Assembly (NCBI GenBank): GCA_016271365.2
Contig: CM057450.1
Span: 1,799,618,967 to 1,799,682,966, forward strand
Source: Neoceratodus forsteri
Taxonomy: Eukaryota; Chordata; Ceratodontiformes; Ceratodontidae
Direction of reading: 5' to 3'
DNA length: 64,000 nucleotides
Part shown: positions 45,507-57,450 of the stretch, piece after piece
Numbering within the stretch: position 1 is the first letter of the stretch
Layout: the number at the start of each line of letters is the position of its first letter
Made by a program: the position numbers and the translations under genes
Notes under the pieces: generated by a model
The model's input: only the letters and a program-made list of their open reading frames with translations
Told to the model about the DNA's origin: nothing
The model's database searches: none

Positions 45507-46862
45507 CCCAGTGGGTCCAGCACCATGACCTGCCCAACACTATCCCAATTGGTGAGTACTAAGTCAAGGACGGCTGCCCCCTTAGTGGGCTTCTCTACTC
45601 TTAGTACTAGGAATGCTTCTTGAAAGACTTTCAAAAGCTGTTGGCGTCTTGCACTTAGTGCTACTGGGATCCTCAAAGATACATCTGGCATGTTGCTATC
45701 CCCCATTAACAGTACCTCCCCTTGCCTTGTTTCCCTTTTTATCTCATCCCTCAATTCCCCATCATCTTCCTCCTTTTGAGAGGCTGTTCTTACACCACCC
45801 CATCCTAATAGCTTCCCCTTCTGTCACTACTACACCCATACTGTTTCCATGTGCTTGTTATTCCCAAATCCTCAGGTTCTGTAGCCTTTATACCCTCCCA
45901 TGCATATAAGGCTACCCCTCCTACTCTCCTACCCTCGCTATCCCCCCTGAATACAGCATACCCTGGTATAGTCATGTCCCAATTGAGGTACTGGGTGCCC
46001 ATATTTCTTTGATTTCCACCAGGCCTATTCATGCCTCAGCCACCATTACCTCCAGATCACTGATCTGGTTCCCAGTACTCCTGGCGTTTGTGCATGCAGC
46101 CCTCCAGTTCACTCTCCCTTCCTGGCCATTAGCATTCCCCTGACCCTCTGACCTCCTATACAGCCGTGCCCCTCTCCTTCTCCCACTTCTCCCATCATCT
46201 GTCTGGATCCCTTGCAGCCTCTCCTCTGCAGCTTTTCCTAGCTTCCCCCTATTTCCCCTCTCTTTATTCTCTGTTGCTTCTTCCTTGTTTTCTAACACTG
46301 GAAGAAGTCATTCAGACTGCCTTCGGCTGAGTAGCTGTAACTGCTCACATGTGATGTGCCCTAACCTACCCCCTGCAAGTTTAACCCCTCCCCAATGTGC
46401 TTTTTAAACCTGCACCGCAGCCTTATGGTTCCATCATCAGGGGGTAAAGGCCATACAGCTTGACTAGCTTTCTATCCTTCAAAGAGCGGCCCCGTTTCCC
46501 CAGTTACTCTCGTTCCTCCTCCCTGCACCACGGTTTTACTATTTATTGATTCGTGTGATCAAATAAATGTATTTTCTCCCCCTGTCCCAAATTGGCAGGA
46601 CCTCAGGAAAGATCACTGAGGTTGCTGCCTGCTTGAACCTCCCCATAGCTTTCTAACACTATTCATAGCCTCCTGTAGGGGTCTGTAAGCTAGGCCATTA
46701 GCCCCTAGGTGGACCATGACATCATGCCCCCTTCCCTGACTATCGTTTCTATCCTGTTAGCATCCCTCCCAACTGAAGCTCCCAACAGTTACCTAGCTAT
46801 CCTGTTCCCACTGTCCCTTCTGCCCCCTAACAATGGAGTCCCCTATCTTAAGACCTTTCAGA
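45507..46862 (-). pseudogene. Split host CR1, ORF1 esterase and EN start
   Basis: On the minus strand the 5' piece has an ORF1 remnant with 'IGDSIVRGQKGQ' (about 46815-46850), the GDS block of the SGNH/GDSL esterase found in CR1 ORF1, and 'DVMVHLGANGLA' (about 46690-46725). ORF2 follows with 'CTNARSTGNQISDLEVMV' (about 46040-46095), 'GTQYLNWDMTIPGYAVFRGD' (about 45940-45995), 'GGVALY', 'LLMGDSNMPDVS' (about 45690-45720) and 'AAVLDLVLTNWDSVGQVMVL'. The endonuclease then stops at 'DPLG', where the sequence at 19530 takes up. Stops and frameshifts are frequent. The 5' edge at about 46862 abuts another CR1 on the plus strand. Confidence 0.78.
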
Positions 46863-46865
46863 CAA

Positions 46866-48553
46866 GAGGAAGGATTGTGAGGATAAAAAGGCGGGGGCTG
46901 TGCATAGGAGGATCAGGAAAAGCAGATATCCTGAACAGATATTTCTGTTCAGTCTTCACAGTGGAAGATGACAGGGATGGACCACACAAAAGCAGCTGGA
47001 GCACTGGAGGAGGGAGGTAGGCACAAGCCCATTTACAGAGGAGAGAACAGTGAAAGGACTTGCAAATCTGAAAGTGGACAGAGCTATGGGGCCAGATGGG
47101 GTACACCCAGGAGTGCTGAGTGAACTCAGTGTGGTATTGGCTATGCCTCTGACAGCTCTGTTCAACAACTCATTGAAACAGGAGTGGTTCCAGAGGATTG
47201 TAGGATGGAAGATATACCCCCACTTCATAAAAGTGGTAGTAGGGAGAAGGCTGGCAATTATAGGCTAGTCAGTGTAACATCAGTTGTGAGGAAGCTAATG
47301 GAGTTACTTTTGGAGGAAAGGGTTGTGGAGTATCTTGAATGCAGTTGGCTACAAGACTGGAAGCAGCATGGATTCATGGGGGGTGGGGGGGGGTCAAATG
47401 AACCTGATAGATTTCTTCAACTGTGTAACCAGAGCAATAGATCAGGCTGGGGCACTGGAAGCAGCCTACTTTGACTTCAGCAAGACCTTTGACACCGTAC
47501 TATGTAGAAGGTTCACTAGGAAACTGGGCAGTTTGGGGATGGGACCTAAGGTTGTAAATCTGGTATGAAATTGGTTCATGGATAGGTGACAGAGGGTGCT
47601 GGTAAACAGAACTGACTCTAGGGAAAGCAGAGTGACCAGTGGGGTACCTCAGGGCTCAGTACTGTGTCTAGTCCTCTTTAATGTCTTTGTAAGTAACATT
47701 GCAGATAGGCTGGAAGGGAAGGAATGCATCTTTGTAGAAAATCTGCAATAGGGTAGACACTCCAGATGGGGTGGAGAGAATGTGCAGAGACCTGAGGAAA
47801 CTCAAGCAGTGGTCAGTGGGATTGCAGCTGGGTTTCAGTGCAAAAAAGTGTAACATCGTGCACTTAGATCACAGAAACCCAGAGAGGAGTATGAAATGGG
47901 GGAAGCAGTACTGACCATCACCAAACAGAAAAGGGACCTTGGGGTAATCATAGCTGATGACCTCATGGTGTCGAGGCAGTGCAACAAGGTAGTAGGTAGG
48001 GTTAGTGGGATGCTAGGATGCATAGGGAGGGGTATCACCAGCGGAAGGAAGGATGGAGGTTGCATTGCCACTATATTAATAATTGGTGAGATCCAATCTG
48101 GAGTACTGTGTCCACTTCTGGAGACCACATCCCAGAAAGGACATACACAGGGTGGAGTCTGTACAGTGGAGGGAAACTAAAATGGTGCAGGGGCTGCATC
48201 AGAGGTCCAATTAGGAGAGACTGAGGGACCTTTATGTGTACACCACGGAAGAGAGGAGAGGGGCAAGAAAGAGATGATAAATACTTCACAGGGTTGAACA
48301 AAGTACAGGAGGGGAGTATTTTTCAGGGGAAAAGATCTGTGAGACACAGGGACATGCACTGAAGCTGAAAGGGGGAAAATTTAAGAGAGATGTCAGGAAG
48401 TACTTCTTCACTGAAAGAGTGGAAAGAATGATGGATGCCTGGAACAGTCCTCCAGCAGTGGTAGTGGGGGCAAAAACAGTGGTGGGCTTCAAGTATGCAT
48501 GGGATAGGCACAATGGAATCTTAGCTGGGAAGAGGAGGGGGAGCCAGAGATCA
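46866..48553 (+). pseudogene. CR1 LINE, 5'-truncated RT, plus strand
   Basis: This copy starts in the EN-RT linker. Blocks in order: 'AMGPDGVHPGVLSELSVVLA' (about 47090), 'SNEPDRFLQLCNQ' or, in the other frame, 'MNLIDFFNCVTRAIDQAG' (about 47400), 'AAYFDFSKTFDTVL' (about 47465), 'RVTSGVPQGSVLCLVLFNVF' (about 47630), then a damaged catalytic box ('FVENLQ' for FADDTK, about 47730). After frameshifts come 'KRDLGVIIADDLMVSRQCNK' (about 47930), 'VGRVSGMLGCI' and the C-terminus 'KFKRDVRKYFFTERVE' (about 48380). It ends tail to tail with the next CR1. Confidence 0.8.
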
Positions 48554-48555
48554 TA

Positions 48556-50310
48556 GAAACATAGAATTTGATGGCAGTTAAGGACGGCTTGGCCCACCTA
48601 GTCTGCCCATTTCCCCTACCTGTTTCAGATACCGCAGATCCTAAATGATTTGAGTCTTGCCCTCTCTTTCCTATTGCTAGAGTTCCTTTATGTCTGTCCC
48701 ACGTGTTTTTTAATTCCCCTTCCGTTTTTGCCCCTACAACCTCTGCCTGGAGGCTGTTTCATGGATCCATCACCCTTTCCGTGAAAAAAATACTTTCTCA
48801 CATTATCACTAAGTCTATCCCCCTCTATCTTCATATCATAGCCCCTTGTTCTTGAACATCTTTTTATTTTAAAGATGCTACTCTCCTATACCTTATTTGT
48901 ACCCTTACGGTATTTGAAAGTCTCTATCATATCCCCTGTCTCTCCTCTCCTCCAGGGAATACATTTTGAGATCCATCAGCCTCCCCACATATGACATTTG
49001 GTGTGGCCCCTGCACCATTTTTTCCACCCTTCTTTGAACCACTTCTACTCTGTCTATGTCCTTTCAGAGATGTGGCCACCAAAAATGGACACAGTACTCT
49101 AGATGAGGACTCTCCAATGTTCTATGCAGTGGCATCGCCACCTCCTTCCTTCTGCTGGAGATACCTCTCCCTGTGCACCTCAGCATTCCACTGGCTCTCC
49201 TCACAGCCTTCTCACATTGTTTGGTAACCTTCAGATAATCAGATATGATTACTCACAGGTTCCTTTCTTGTTTGGTGCCATTAGTACCCCCCCCCCCATC
49301 ATGTACTCCTCTCCTGCATTTCTGTGCCCCAAGTGCATGATCTTGCACTTCTTTGCATTGAATCTTAGCTGTCACACCTTTGGCCACTCCTCAAGCTTGC
49401 TTAGGTCCCTTCTCATTTTCTCTAGCCCTTCTGGAGTGTCAACCCAGTTGCAAATCTTTGTGTCATCTGCAAAGAGGCACACCTTCCCCTTCCCTTACAG
49501 CCATTCTGCAATGTCACTTATGAAAACATTAAAGAGGACTGGCCCAAGCACTGATTCCTGCAGGACCCTGCTGGTCACCCCCCCCCCGGATTGAACTCCA
49601 TTCACCACCACCCTCGGTATCCTATCACTCAACCAAATTTTGATCCAGTTAACCACCCTAGGACCCACTCCTAGGCTGCCCAGCTTGTTTGCTAGCCTCC
49701 TATGTGGGATGGTCTCGAAGGCCTTGCTGAAATCCAGGTAGGCCACATCCACCACCCCTCCCTGAGCCACCTTCCTAGTCACCCAGTCAAGAAATCTATC
49801 AGATTTGTTTGACGAAATCTTCCTGCTGTGAATCCGTGCTGCCTCGAATCCAGTGCTCAATTGAATTCAAGATATATCACAAACCTTTCTTTTAGCAGTG
49901 ATTTCATTAGTTTCCCCACCACTGAGGTCAGACTGACTGGCTATAATTGTCAGCTTCCTCCCTGCTTCCATTTTTGTGGAGAGGGACTACATTCACCCTC
50001 TTCCAGTCCTTTGGTACCACACCTGTTTCCAGCAAACTGTTGAATGGGGCCATCAGTAGCACTGCCAGCACTTTCCTGAGTTATCTTAATATTCTGGGAT
50101 GTATCCTGTCCTGCCCCATTGCCATGTCCACTTTCAGATTAGTGAGTTTCTTTAAGACTCTCTCATCCTTAATTGGACTGGTGTCCACCTCCCTCCCAAT
50201 GGTGCTTCCGTCCCCTAACTTTGGTCTCCCTCACTGTCCCCTTCTTCTGTGAATACTGAACAAAAATAACAACAGAGAAAGCCATGGAACTCATTCAGTT
50301 CATCACAAAC
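48556..50310 (-). pseudogene. CR1 LINE, 5'-truncated RT with 3' end, minus strand
   Basis: The 3' end at 48556-48610 has the CR1 signature in antisense (CATAGAAACATAGAATTTGA, then 'CTAGTCTGCCCAT'). The RT is seen at 49860-49495: 'KSDRFLDWVTRKVAQGG', 'VAYLDFSKAFETIPHR', 'WLSDRIPRVVVNGVQSG', 'LGPVLFNVFISDI'. The catalytic box near 49470 lies outside the open frame. The linker with 'YFCSVFTEE' is at about 50250. The 5' edge is approximate. Confidence 0.8.
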
Positions 50311-51414
50311 TGCTGTCTACTCTCTTAGTATGTTTCCAAATACCACAGTTTATTACAGGAACAAAAGAAAAGGCACCTTCCCAAAGGAAGAATGTATATA
50401 ATAAATGCTATTGAAAAAACATGGAGGACATCCTATAAATAAACCGCCTGTTTTTGCTGGCAGTTTCATATGTTTTTATTTGTCATGCTAAATTAGCAGC
50501 TTGTGTCCACTTACGGCCACCAATAAAATTCTCTGTGCATTAAACATTTCACTAAAAATTGTACATAGAGTGTCAGCTTCTTTATGTAGAATTGTGGGGC
50601 ACCTATGGGGTTAAAATAACGCATCTCCTTCTTTTATGCATTTCTCCTTCAAAAAAACGCAGAGCTGTTAAAATCAAAACAAAATTAGCAGCACCATTCT
50701 TTATACAAGGGAGTTCAGCTGTTATCAAAACACACATTAGGGTAATTATTTTGTCACTCCAACTTAACACATAAATGAGTTGTCAAAGCGGCAGAGATGG
50801 CAACAGTGTTCCTTATAATAAGGAGACCAGCTGTTTAAACTTTTGAGAACACTCACTAAGATAATCCTTATGGTGCTCCAAATCAGTTCTTATGTGAGCA
50901 ACCAGGCAAAGTCAAAACTTTGTCCATCTTTTTCAGAAACAATTTGACGGACTGTTCGTGCTCAGAACACGGCATGTGAGTGAAATGGTCTGGCTAGTTA
51001 ATCCCAAGGCCACAAGTGAGGGTAATTCATACTGGGCCCATTCCTCTCATTATGGTCATTGGCTCCATAATCAGGAGTCTTATTTAGATGCTTAACAAGT
51101 AAAGATTTTTTGTGTTCCTTATTTCCAGCCAAAATGAAAATCCAGCAAACACTTTTGGCATCTCAATATGACATTTTCAAATTATAATCATACATGTATT
51201 GGAGTCTAATCAATTTGCCCCAAAATCACGAGTGACACTGAAGTATGGAAATATACGGTCTCACTGACAGTTGTGCCCCATTCTTCTCAAAGTGTATGTT
51301 AAACATCAGAAAGCCTCTCCACTAAAGATAGTGGTTTATACATCAATCGTTCAGCACCTCAAAACCATAAAAACAATCAATCAGAAGCTAATAAACTGGC
51401 CTACAGCAAAGCCC
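50311..51414. other. unassigned, AT-rich
   Basis: No open frame of note, array or transposon end was seen. The plus-strand frame at 50559-50774 has no family features. Confidence 0.45.
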
Positions 51415-51439
51415 TAAAGTTTAAAAAAAAACCTTATTA

Positions 51440-52760
51440 AGAAAGCCAAATCAAACCTTGACTTTAGATTAGTCCACAGTAAAGATACTAAATTACTTTA
51501 TGCTTATATTAATTCTATCTGTAGGACATCCATTAATACTATTGGGCCTATTATTAAGGATAATATAATAATAAACAATGACAAATCTGTTGTAGATATT
51601 TTTAACAATTATTTCTGTTCAGTTTTTTTCCCCTAAAACAAATTATAAATTAAATATCAATAATAAAACTAATAGTGTAAATTACATCACATACGATGAA
51701 GTCTACTCTAAACTAATTAAACTGAACACCAGATCCAGCCCAGGACCAGATAACATCAACCCGTTATTTAAAAAAAAATACAGCTTGGGTTCTAGCCTAT
51801 CCATTATCAATTATTTACAATCTTTTGTTAAAAAATGGCTATGTATCACTTGACTGGCGATCAGACACTGCTGTACCAATTTTTAAGATGGGAAATAGGG
51901 GCACTTAGATAATTACAAACTCATAAGTTTGATATCCTACTGTTGTAAGATTTTGGCAGACTTAATTAAGAATAAACTAGAAGCTTCTTTAACAATGGGA
52001 TGTGTGAGTCAAGGCAACATGGTTTCATAAAGGGTAGCTCATGTGGGACTAATTTGATTACTTTTTATAAAGGTATTAGTAAAAATTTGGATGATTGTGT
52101 CCCATCTGACATTATATTGTTGGATTTCTCCAAACCCTTTAATAAAGTTGCACATAACATTCTGACTGACAAATTATTAGAACTTGGCACTGGCCATTGT
52201 TTGGTTAAATGGATACATAGTTAGCTAAGTGATCACAACCAAAGTGTTCCTATTAAAGATACTTTGTCTAAGCAGGGAGCGGTCAGCAGTGGTGTACCTC
52301 AGGGATCTGTACTGGGCCCAACATTATTTAACCTGTTTATAATGGATATGGATAGAGACCTGAAAAACAGCATACTGAAGTTTGCAGACGGCACTAAGTT
52401 AGGAAGCCCAGTTAATACTATATCACAACACTTCTCATTAGTAGAAGATCTTGGGAAATTGGAAACATGGGCAATAAAAATGGTATGAAATTTAATACTA
52501 ACAAATGTGTTGTCATACATTTTGGTTGCAATAATCATAATTCTTTTTATGCTCTTTACCAAACCATACTTAAAACATCTAATTTAGAATGTGATATAGG
52601 GGTACTAGTCAACAACAAGCTAACTCCATCACATCACTGCAGAGCTGTTTCAAAGAAGGCTATGGGAATGATTACTAGGATCAAGCGCTCATTTATTACA
52701 AGAACTGAGCAATGTATCATTCCCCTGTATTGTAGTTATGTACACAGAGCATTGTATCAT
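51440..52760 (+). pseudogene. LINE reverse transcriptase, 5' part
   Basis: Frames shift several times. The linker holds 'SVVDIFNNYFCSVFS' (about 51590-51640). RT entry is 'NTRSSPGPDNINPLF' (about 51730-51765). Next come 'QHGFIKGSSCGTNLITFYKG' (about 52015), 'DIILLDFSKPFNKVAHNIL' (motif A, about 52110), 'SSGVPQGSVLGPTLFNLFI' (about 52285) and 'LKFADGTKLGSPV' (about 52380), where the second catalytic Asp of FADD is Gly, so polymerase activity is lost. It ends in 'TRTEQCIIPLYCSYV' (about 52700-52740), the segment that becomes the tandem array. Confidence 0.8.
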
Positions 52761-54436
52761 TCCCCTGTATCGTAGTTATGTTCACTGAGCAATGCATCAT
52801 TCCCCTGTATCGTAGTTATGTTCACTGAGCAATGTATCATTCCCCTGTATCATAGTTATGTTCACTGAGCAATGTATCACTCCCCTGTATCGTAGTTATG
52901 TACCCCGAGCAGTGTATCATTCCCCTGTATCATAGTTATGTGCACCGAGCAATGTATCATTCCTCTGTATCATAGTTATGTACACCGAGCAATGTATCAT
53001 TCCCCTGCATCATAGTTATGTTAACAGAGCAATGTATCATACTTCTGTATTGTAGTTATGTTAAATGAGCAATGTATCATTCCCCTGTATCATAGTTATG
53101 TACACTGAGCAATGTATCATTCCCCTGTATCATAGTTATGTACACTGAGCAATGTATCATTCCCCTGTATCGTAGTTATGTTAATTGAGCAATGCATCAT
53201 TGCCCTGTATCATACTTATGTTAACTGAGCAATGTATCATTCCCCTGTATCGTAGGTATGTTAACTGAGCAATGTATCATTCCCCTGTATCGTAGTTATG
53301 TTAACTGAGCAAGGTATCATTCCCCTGTATTGTAGTTATAGTCACTGAGCAATATATCATTTCCCTGTATCATAGTTATGTTAACCGAGCAATGTATCCT
53401 TCCCCTGTATCATAGTTATGTACACCGAGCAATGTATCATTGCTCTGTATCGTAGTTATGTACACCGAGCAATGTATCATTCCCCTGTATCATAGTTATG
53501 TTAACAGAGCAATGTATCATTCCCCTGTATCGTAGTTATGTACACTGAGTAATGTATCATTCCCCTGTATTGTAGTTATGTTAACTGAGCAATGTATCAT
53601 TCCCCTGTATCATAGTTATGTACACCGAGCAATGTATCATTGCTCTGTATCGTAGTTATGTACACCGAGCAATGCATCATTCCCCTGTATCATAGTTATG
53701 TTAACAGAGCAATGTATCATACCCCTGTATCATAGTTATGTTCACTGAGCAATGTATCATTCCCTATGTCGTAGTTATGTTAACTGAGCAATGTATCATT
53801 CCCCAGTATCATAGTTATGTTCGCTGAGCAATGAATCATTCCCCTGTATCGTAGTTATGTTAACCAAGCAATGTATCATTCCCTGTAACGTAGTTATGTT
53901 CACTGAGCAATGTATCATTCCCCGTATCATAGTTATGTACACTGAGCAATGTATCATTCCCCTGTATTGTAGTTACAGTGTGTTCCCTGAGCAATGTATC
54001 ATTCCCCTGTATCGTAGTTATGTTAACCAAGCAATGTATCCTTCCCCTGTATCATAGTTATGTTAACCAAACAATGTATCATTCCTCTGTATCGTAGTTA
54101 TGTTAACTGAGCAATGTATCATTCCCCTGTATCGTAGTTATGTTAACTGAGCAATGTATCATTCCCCTGTATCGTAGTTATGTTCACTGAGCAATGCATC
54201 ATTCCCCTGTATCGTAGTTATGTTCACTGAGCAATGTATCATTCCCCTGTATCGTCTTCATGTACACTGAGCAATGTATTATTCCGCTGTATTATAGTTA
54301 TGTTCACTGAGCAATGTATCATTCCCCTGTATCGTAGTTATGTTCACTGAGCAATGCATCATTCCCCTGTATTGTAGTTATGTTCACTGAGCAATGCATC
54401 ATTCCCCTGTATTGTAGTTATGTTAACTGAGGAATG
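52704..54436 (+). repeat. 40 bp satellite array, part 1 (about 43 units)
   Basis: The unit is GAGCAATGTATCATTCCCCT followed by GTATCGTAGTTATGTTCACT, with frequent CAT/CGT and TTAAC/TACAC variants. The first unit is in frame with the LINE RT ('EQCIIPLYCSYV'). A period of 40 then shifts the frame every unit. The units are not separated by unique spacers. Confidence 0.92.
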
Positions 54437-54438
54437 TA

Positions 54439-56063
54439 CTTCAGAAAGTATTCACCCCCCCCTTGGATTTTGTCACATTTTGTGATGTTGCAAACTCAAA
54501 TTAAAATACATTTATATGGGATTTTTTTCATGTATCTACACAAATTACTCTGTAATGTCAAAGTAGAATGAAACTTCTGGAATTTTTTGTACATGTAATT
54601 TAAAATAAAACCCTGAAATGTCTTGATTTGATAAGTATTCACCCCCTTTGCTATGACACTCCAAATTGAGCTCAAGTGCATCCAATTTCCTTGTGAGATC
54701 ACTCTAATACTTGAATGGAGTCCACCTGTGGTCAGTTCAAATGTTTGACATGATTTCAGAGGAAATACACCTGTCTATATAAGGTCCCACTGTTGACAGT
54801 GCATGTCAGAGCAGAAACTCTACCATGAAGACCAAGGAGCTGTCCATAGAACTCCGTGATAGAATTGTGAGGAGGCATAGATCTGCGGAGGGGTATAAAA
54901 ACATTTCTAGGGTGTTGAAAGTTCCAGGAGCACAGTCAAATCCATCATTAGGAAATGGAAAAATTACAGAACCACCCAGACTCTTCCTAGAGCAGGCCGT
55001 CCTCCCAAACTGAGCAACTGGGCAAGAAGGACCTTGGTCAGGGAAGTGACCAAGAACCTAATGACCACCCTGATAGAACTACAGAGTTCCATGGCTGAGA
55101 TGGGAGAACCTGTACAGAGGACAACAATCTCTGCAGCACTTCACAGATGTAGCCTCTATGGGAGAGTGGCTAGACTGAAGCCACTCCTGAGAAAAGGCCA
55201 CATAATAGCATGCCTGGAGTTTGCAAGAAGGCACGTGGCAGACTCTGAGACCATGTGGCAAAAGATTCTCTGGTCTGATGAAACAAAAACTGAACTCTTT
55301 GGCCTGAATGCAAAGCGCTATGCCTGGCGCAAACTGAACACAGCTCATCACTTGTGTAACACCATCCCTACCATGAAGCATGGTGGTGGCAACATCATGT
55401 TATGAGGATGCTGTTCAGCAGCAGGGACTGGGGCACTTGTCAGGATACAGGAAACAATGAATGGAGCCAAATACAGGCACATCCTTGAGGAGAACCTGCA
55501 TCAGTCTGCAATAGACCTTGGACTGGGGCAAAGATTTATGTTTCAACAGGACAACGACCCCCTAGCATACAGCCAAAGCAACATTGGAGTGGTTTCAGAA
55601 TAAGAAGGTGAATGTTCTTGAGTGGCCCAGCCAAAGCCCAGACTTGAATCCCATTGAGAATCTGTGGAAAGCCTTAAAGATTGCGGTTCACCAATGCTCC
55701 CCATCCAACTTGACAGAGCTTGAGCAAATCTGCAAGGAAGAATGGGTGAAAATCCCCAAATCTAGATGTGGAAAGCTGATACAGACATAACCAAGAAGAC
55801 TCAAAGCTGTAATTGCTGCCAAAGGTGCTTCTATAAAGTATTGACTCGGGGGGGGGGTGAATACTTAAGTAAACAAGATATTTCAGTTTTTAATGTTTCA
55901 TAGATTTTTGTTACACAATAAAAATATGTTTGCCCCTTTACATTGTTGAGAATGCTGTGTGAATCAAGGGGGAAAAAATCATTTCACTGCATTAAAAATT
56001 CTGGTAGTAACACAACAAAATATGACAAAATTCAAGGGGGGTAAATACTTTCTGAAGGCACTG
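54439..56063 (+). mobile_element. Tc1/mariner transposon with IR/DR ends, inside the satellite
   Basis: An element of 1.63 kb has long inverted ends carrying outer and inner direct repeats: left outer CTTCAGAAAGTATTCACCCC (54439), left inner AAGTATTCACCCCCTTTG (about 54633), right inner GGGGGTGAATACTTAAG (about 55853), right outer ending in TACTTTCTGAAGGCACTG (56063). TA flanks both sides (54437-54438, 56064-56065). The left tip has lost CAGTGC. The ends are typical of fish and amphibian Tc1 elements. Confidence 0.9.
54825..55789 (+). pseudogene. Tc1 transposase, inactivated
   Basis: Transposase of the Tc1 family (cut-and-paste, DDE catalysis at TA sites). The N-terminal HTH is in 'MKTKELSIELRDRIVRRHRS' (54825). 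A frameshift occurs before the second HTH and linker (55034-55405). The catalytic domain shows 'KILWSDETKTELFG' (first Asp, about 55265), 'FQQDND' (second Asp, about 55543) and '[19 protein letters not shown]' (Glu, about 55625-55670), the DD34E pattern. Defects are a frameshift near 55010-55040, a TGA near 55403 where the family has Trp, and a frameshift near 55560. The full-length family protein is about 340 residues, close to this span of 965 bp (about 320 codons). Confidence 0.88.
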
Positions 56064-56065
56064 TA

Positions 56066-57225
56066 GTTATGTTCACTGAGCAATTTATCATTCCCCTGTA
56101 TTGTAGTTATGTTAACCGAGCAATGTATCATACCCCTGTATCGTAGTTATGTACACTGAGCAATGTATCACTCCCCTGTATCGTAGTTATGTTCACTGAG
56201 CAATGTGTCATTCCCCTGTATCATAGTTATGTTCACTGAGCAATGTATCATTCCCCTGTATTGTAGTTATGTTCACTGAGCAATGTATCATTCCCCGGTA
56301 TCGTAGTTATGTATACTGAGCAATGCATCATTCCCCTGTATCGTAGTTATGTTAACTGAGCAATGTATCACTCCCCTGTATCATATTTATGTTCACTGAG
56401 CAATGTATCATTCCCCGTATCATAGTTATGTTAACTGAGCAATGTATCATTCCCCTGTATCGTATTTATGTTCACTGAGCAATGTATCATTCCCCGTATC
56501 ATAGTTATGTTAACCAAGCAATGTATCCTACCCCTGTATCATAGTTATGTATACTGAGCAATGCATCATTCGCCTGTATCGTGGTTATGTTAACCGAGCA
56601 ATGTATCATTCCCCTGCATCATAGTTATGTTAACTGAGCAATGTATCATTCCCCTGTATCATAGTTATGTTAACTGAGCAATGTATCATTCCCCTGCATC
56701 ATAGTTATGTTCACTGAGCAATGTATCATTCCCCAGTATCGTAGTTATGTTAACCAAGCAATGTATCCTACCCCTGTATCATAATTATGTATACTGAGCA
56801 ATGCATCATTCCCCTGTATCGTAGTTATGTTCCCTGAGCAATGTATCATTCCCCTGTATCATAGTTATGTTAACCAAGCAATGTATCTTACCCCTGTATC
56901 ATAGTTATGTACACCTAGCAATGTATAATTCCTCTGTATTGTAGTTATGTTAACCAAGTAATATATCATTCTCCTGTATCGTAGTTATGTTAACTAAGCA
57001 ATGTATCCTTCCCCTGTATCATAGTTATGTTAACCAAGCAATGTATCATTCCTCTGTATCATAGTTATGTTCACTGAGCAATGCATCATTCCCCTGTATC
57101 ATAGTTATGTTCACTGAGCAATGTATCATTCCCCTGTATTGTAGTTATGTTAACCAAGTAATATAGCATTCTCCTGTATCGTAGTTATGTTAACCGAGCA
57201 ATGTACTGTATCATTCCCCTCTATT
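56066..57225 (+). repeat. 40 bp satellite array, part 2 (about 29 units)
   Basis: The same repeat as at 52704-54436 resumes directly after the Tc1 right end. Some units are 39 or 38 bp through small deletions ('CCCCGTATCAT'). A run of TTAACCAAGCA variants near 56500-57000 suggests local higher-order copying. Confidence 0.92.
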
Positions 57226-57450
57226 GTAGTTATGTTCGTCCCATCTTGATTAACTGTCACAAGTCTGGTCACCCTGTCTTGTTAAAGATGTTAGTAGTGT
57301 GGAAAAAGCCCAAAGGTCCATTACAAAAACAATCCCAAGACTTAAAAATATGACACATTCTGATAGATTAATTGCAACAGAACCCGACTCCCTTCAGTCT
57401 AGATGCCAAAGAGGGGACTTACTGTTTTTATTTAACATTCAGCGAGTGTG
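57226..57450 (+). pseudogene. LINE reverse transcriptase, 3' part
   Basis: Protein resumes at the position expected after 'LYCSYV': about 57230-57410 it reads 'VRPILINCHKSGHPVLL' (with a frameshift), 'VEKAQRSITKTIPRLKN' and 'HSDRLIATEPDSLQSR', the usual CR1-like blocks after the RT palm. The stop at about 57470 and the preceding frameshifts show decay. Confidence 0.7.

Larger units (their letters stand above)
51415..57450 (+). mobile_element. Jockey-superfamily LINE split by its own satellite expansion
   Basis: Coding pieces at 51415-52760 and 57226-57450 form one CR1/L2-like LINE. Between them lie about 1.72 kb and 1.16 kb of a 40 bp repeat and a Tc1 transposon. The 5' part before the EN-RT linker is missing. 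A fragment at 62505-62660 could be the missing C-terminus of the same family. Confidence 0.75.

Noticed and set aside
53857..54057. A 66-codon frame with repeated 'TEQCIIP' as a small repeat protein.
   Set aside because: It is a chance open stretch of the 40 bp satellite derived from LINE RT.
54496..54702. Minus-strand frame in the Tc1 left end.
   Set aside because: It lies in the inverted-repeat region, antisense to the transposase, and has no family features.
52704..57225. Regular short repeats reminiscent of a CRISPR array.
   Set aside because: There are no unique spacers: the full 40 bp period is repeated. The setting is a eukaryotic LINE and no cas genes are present.
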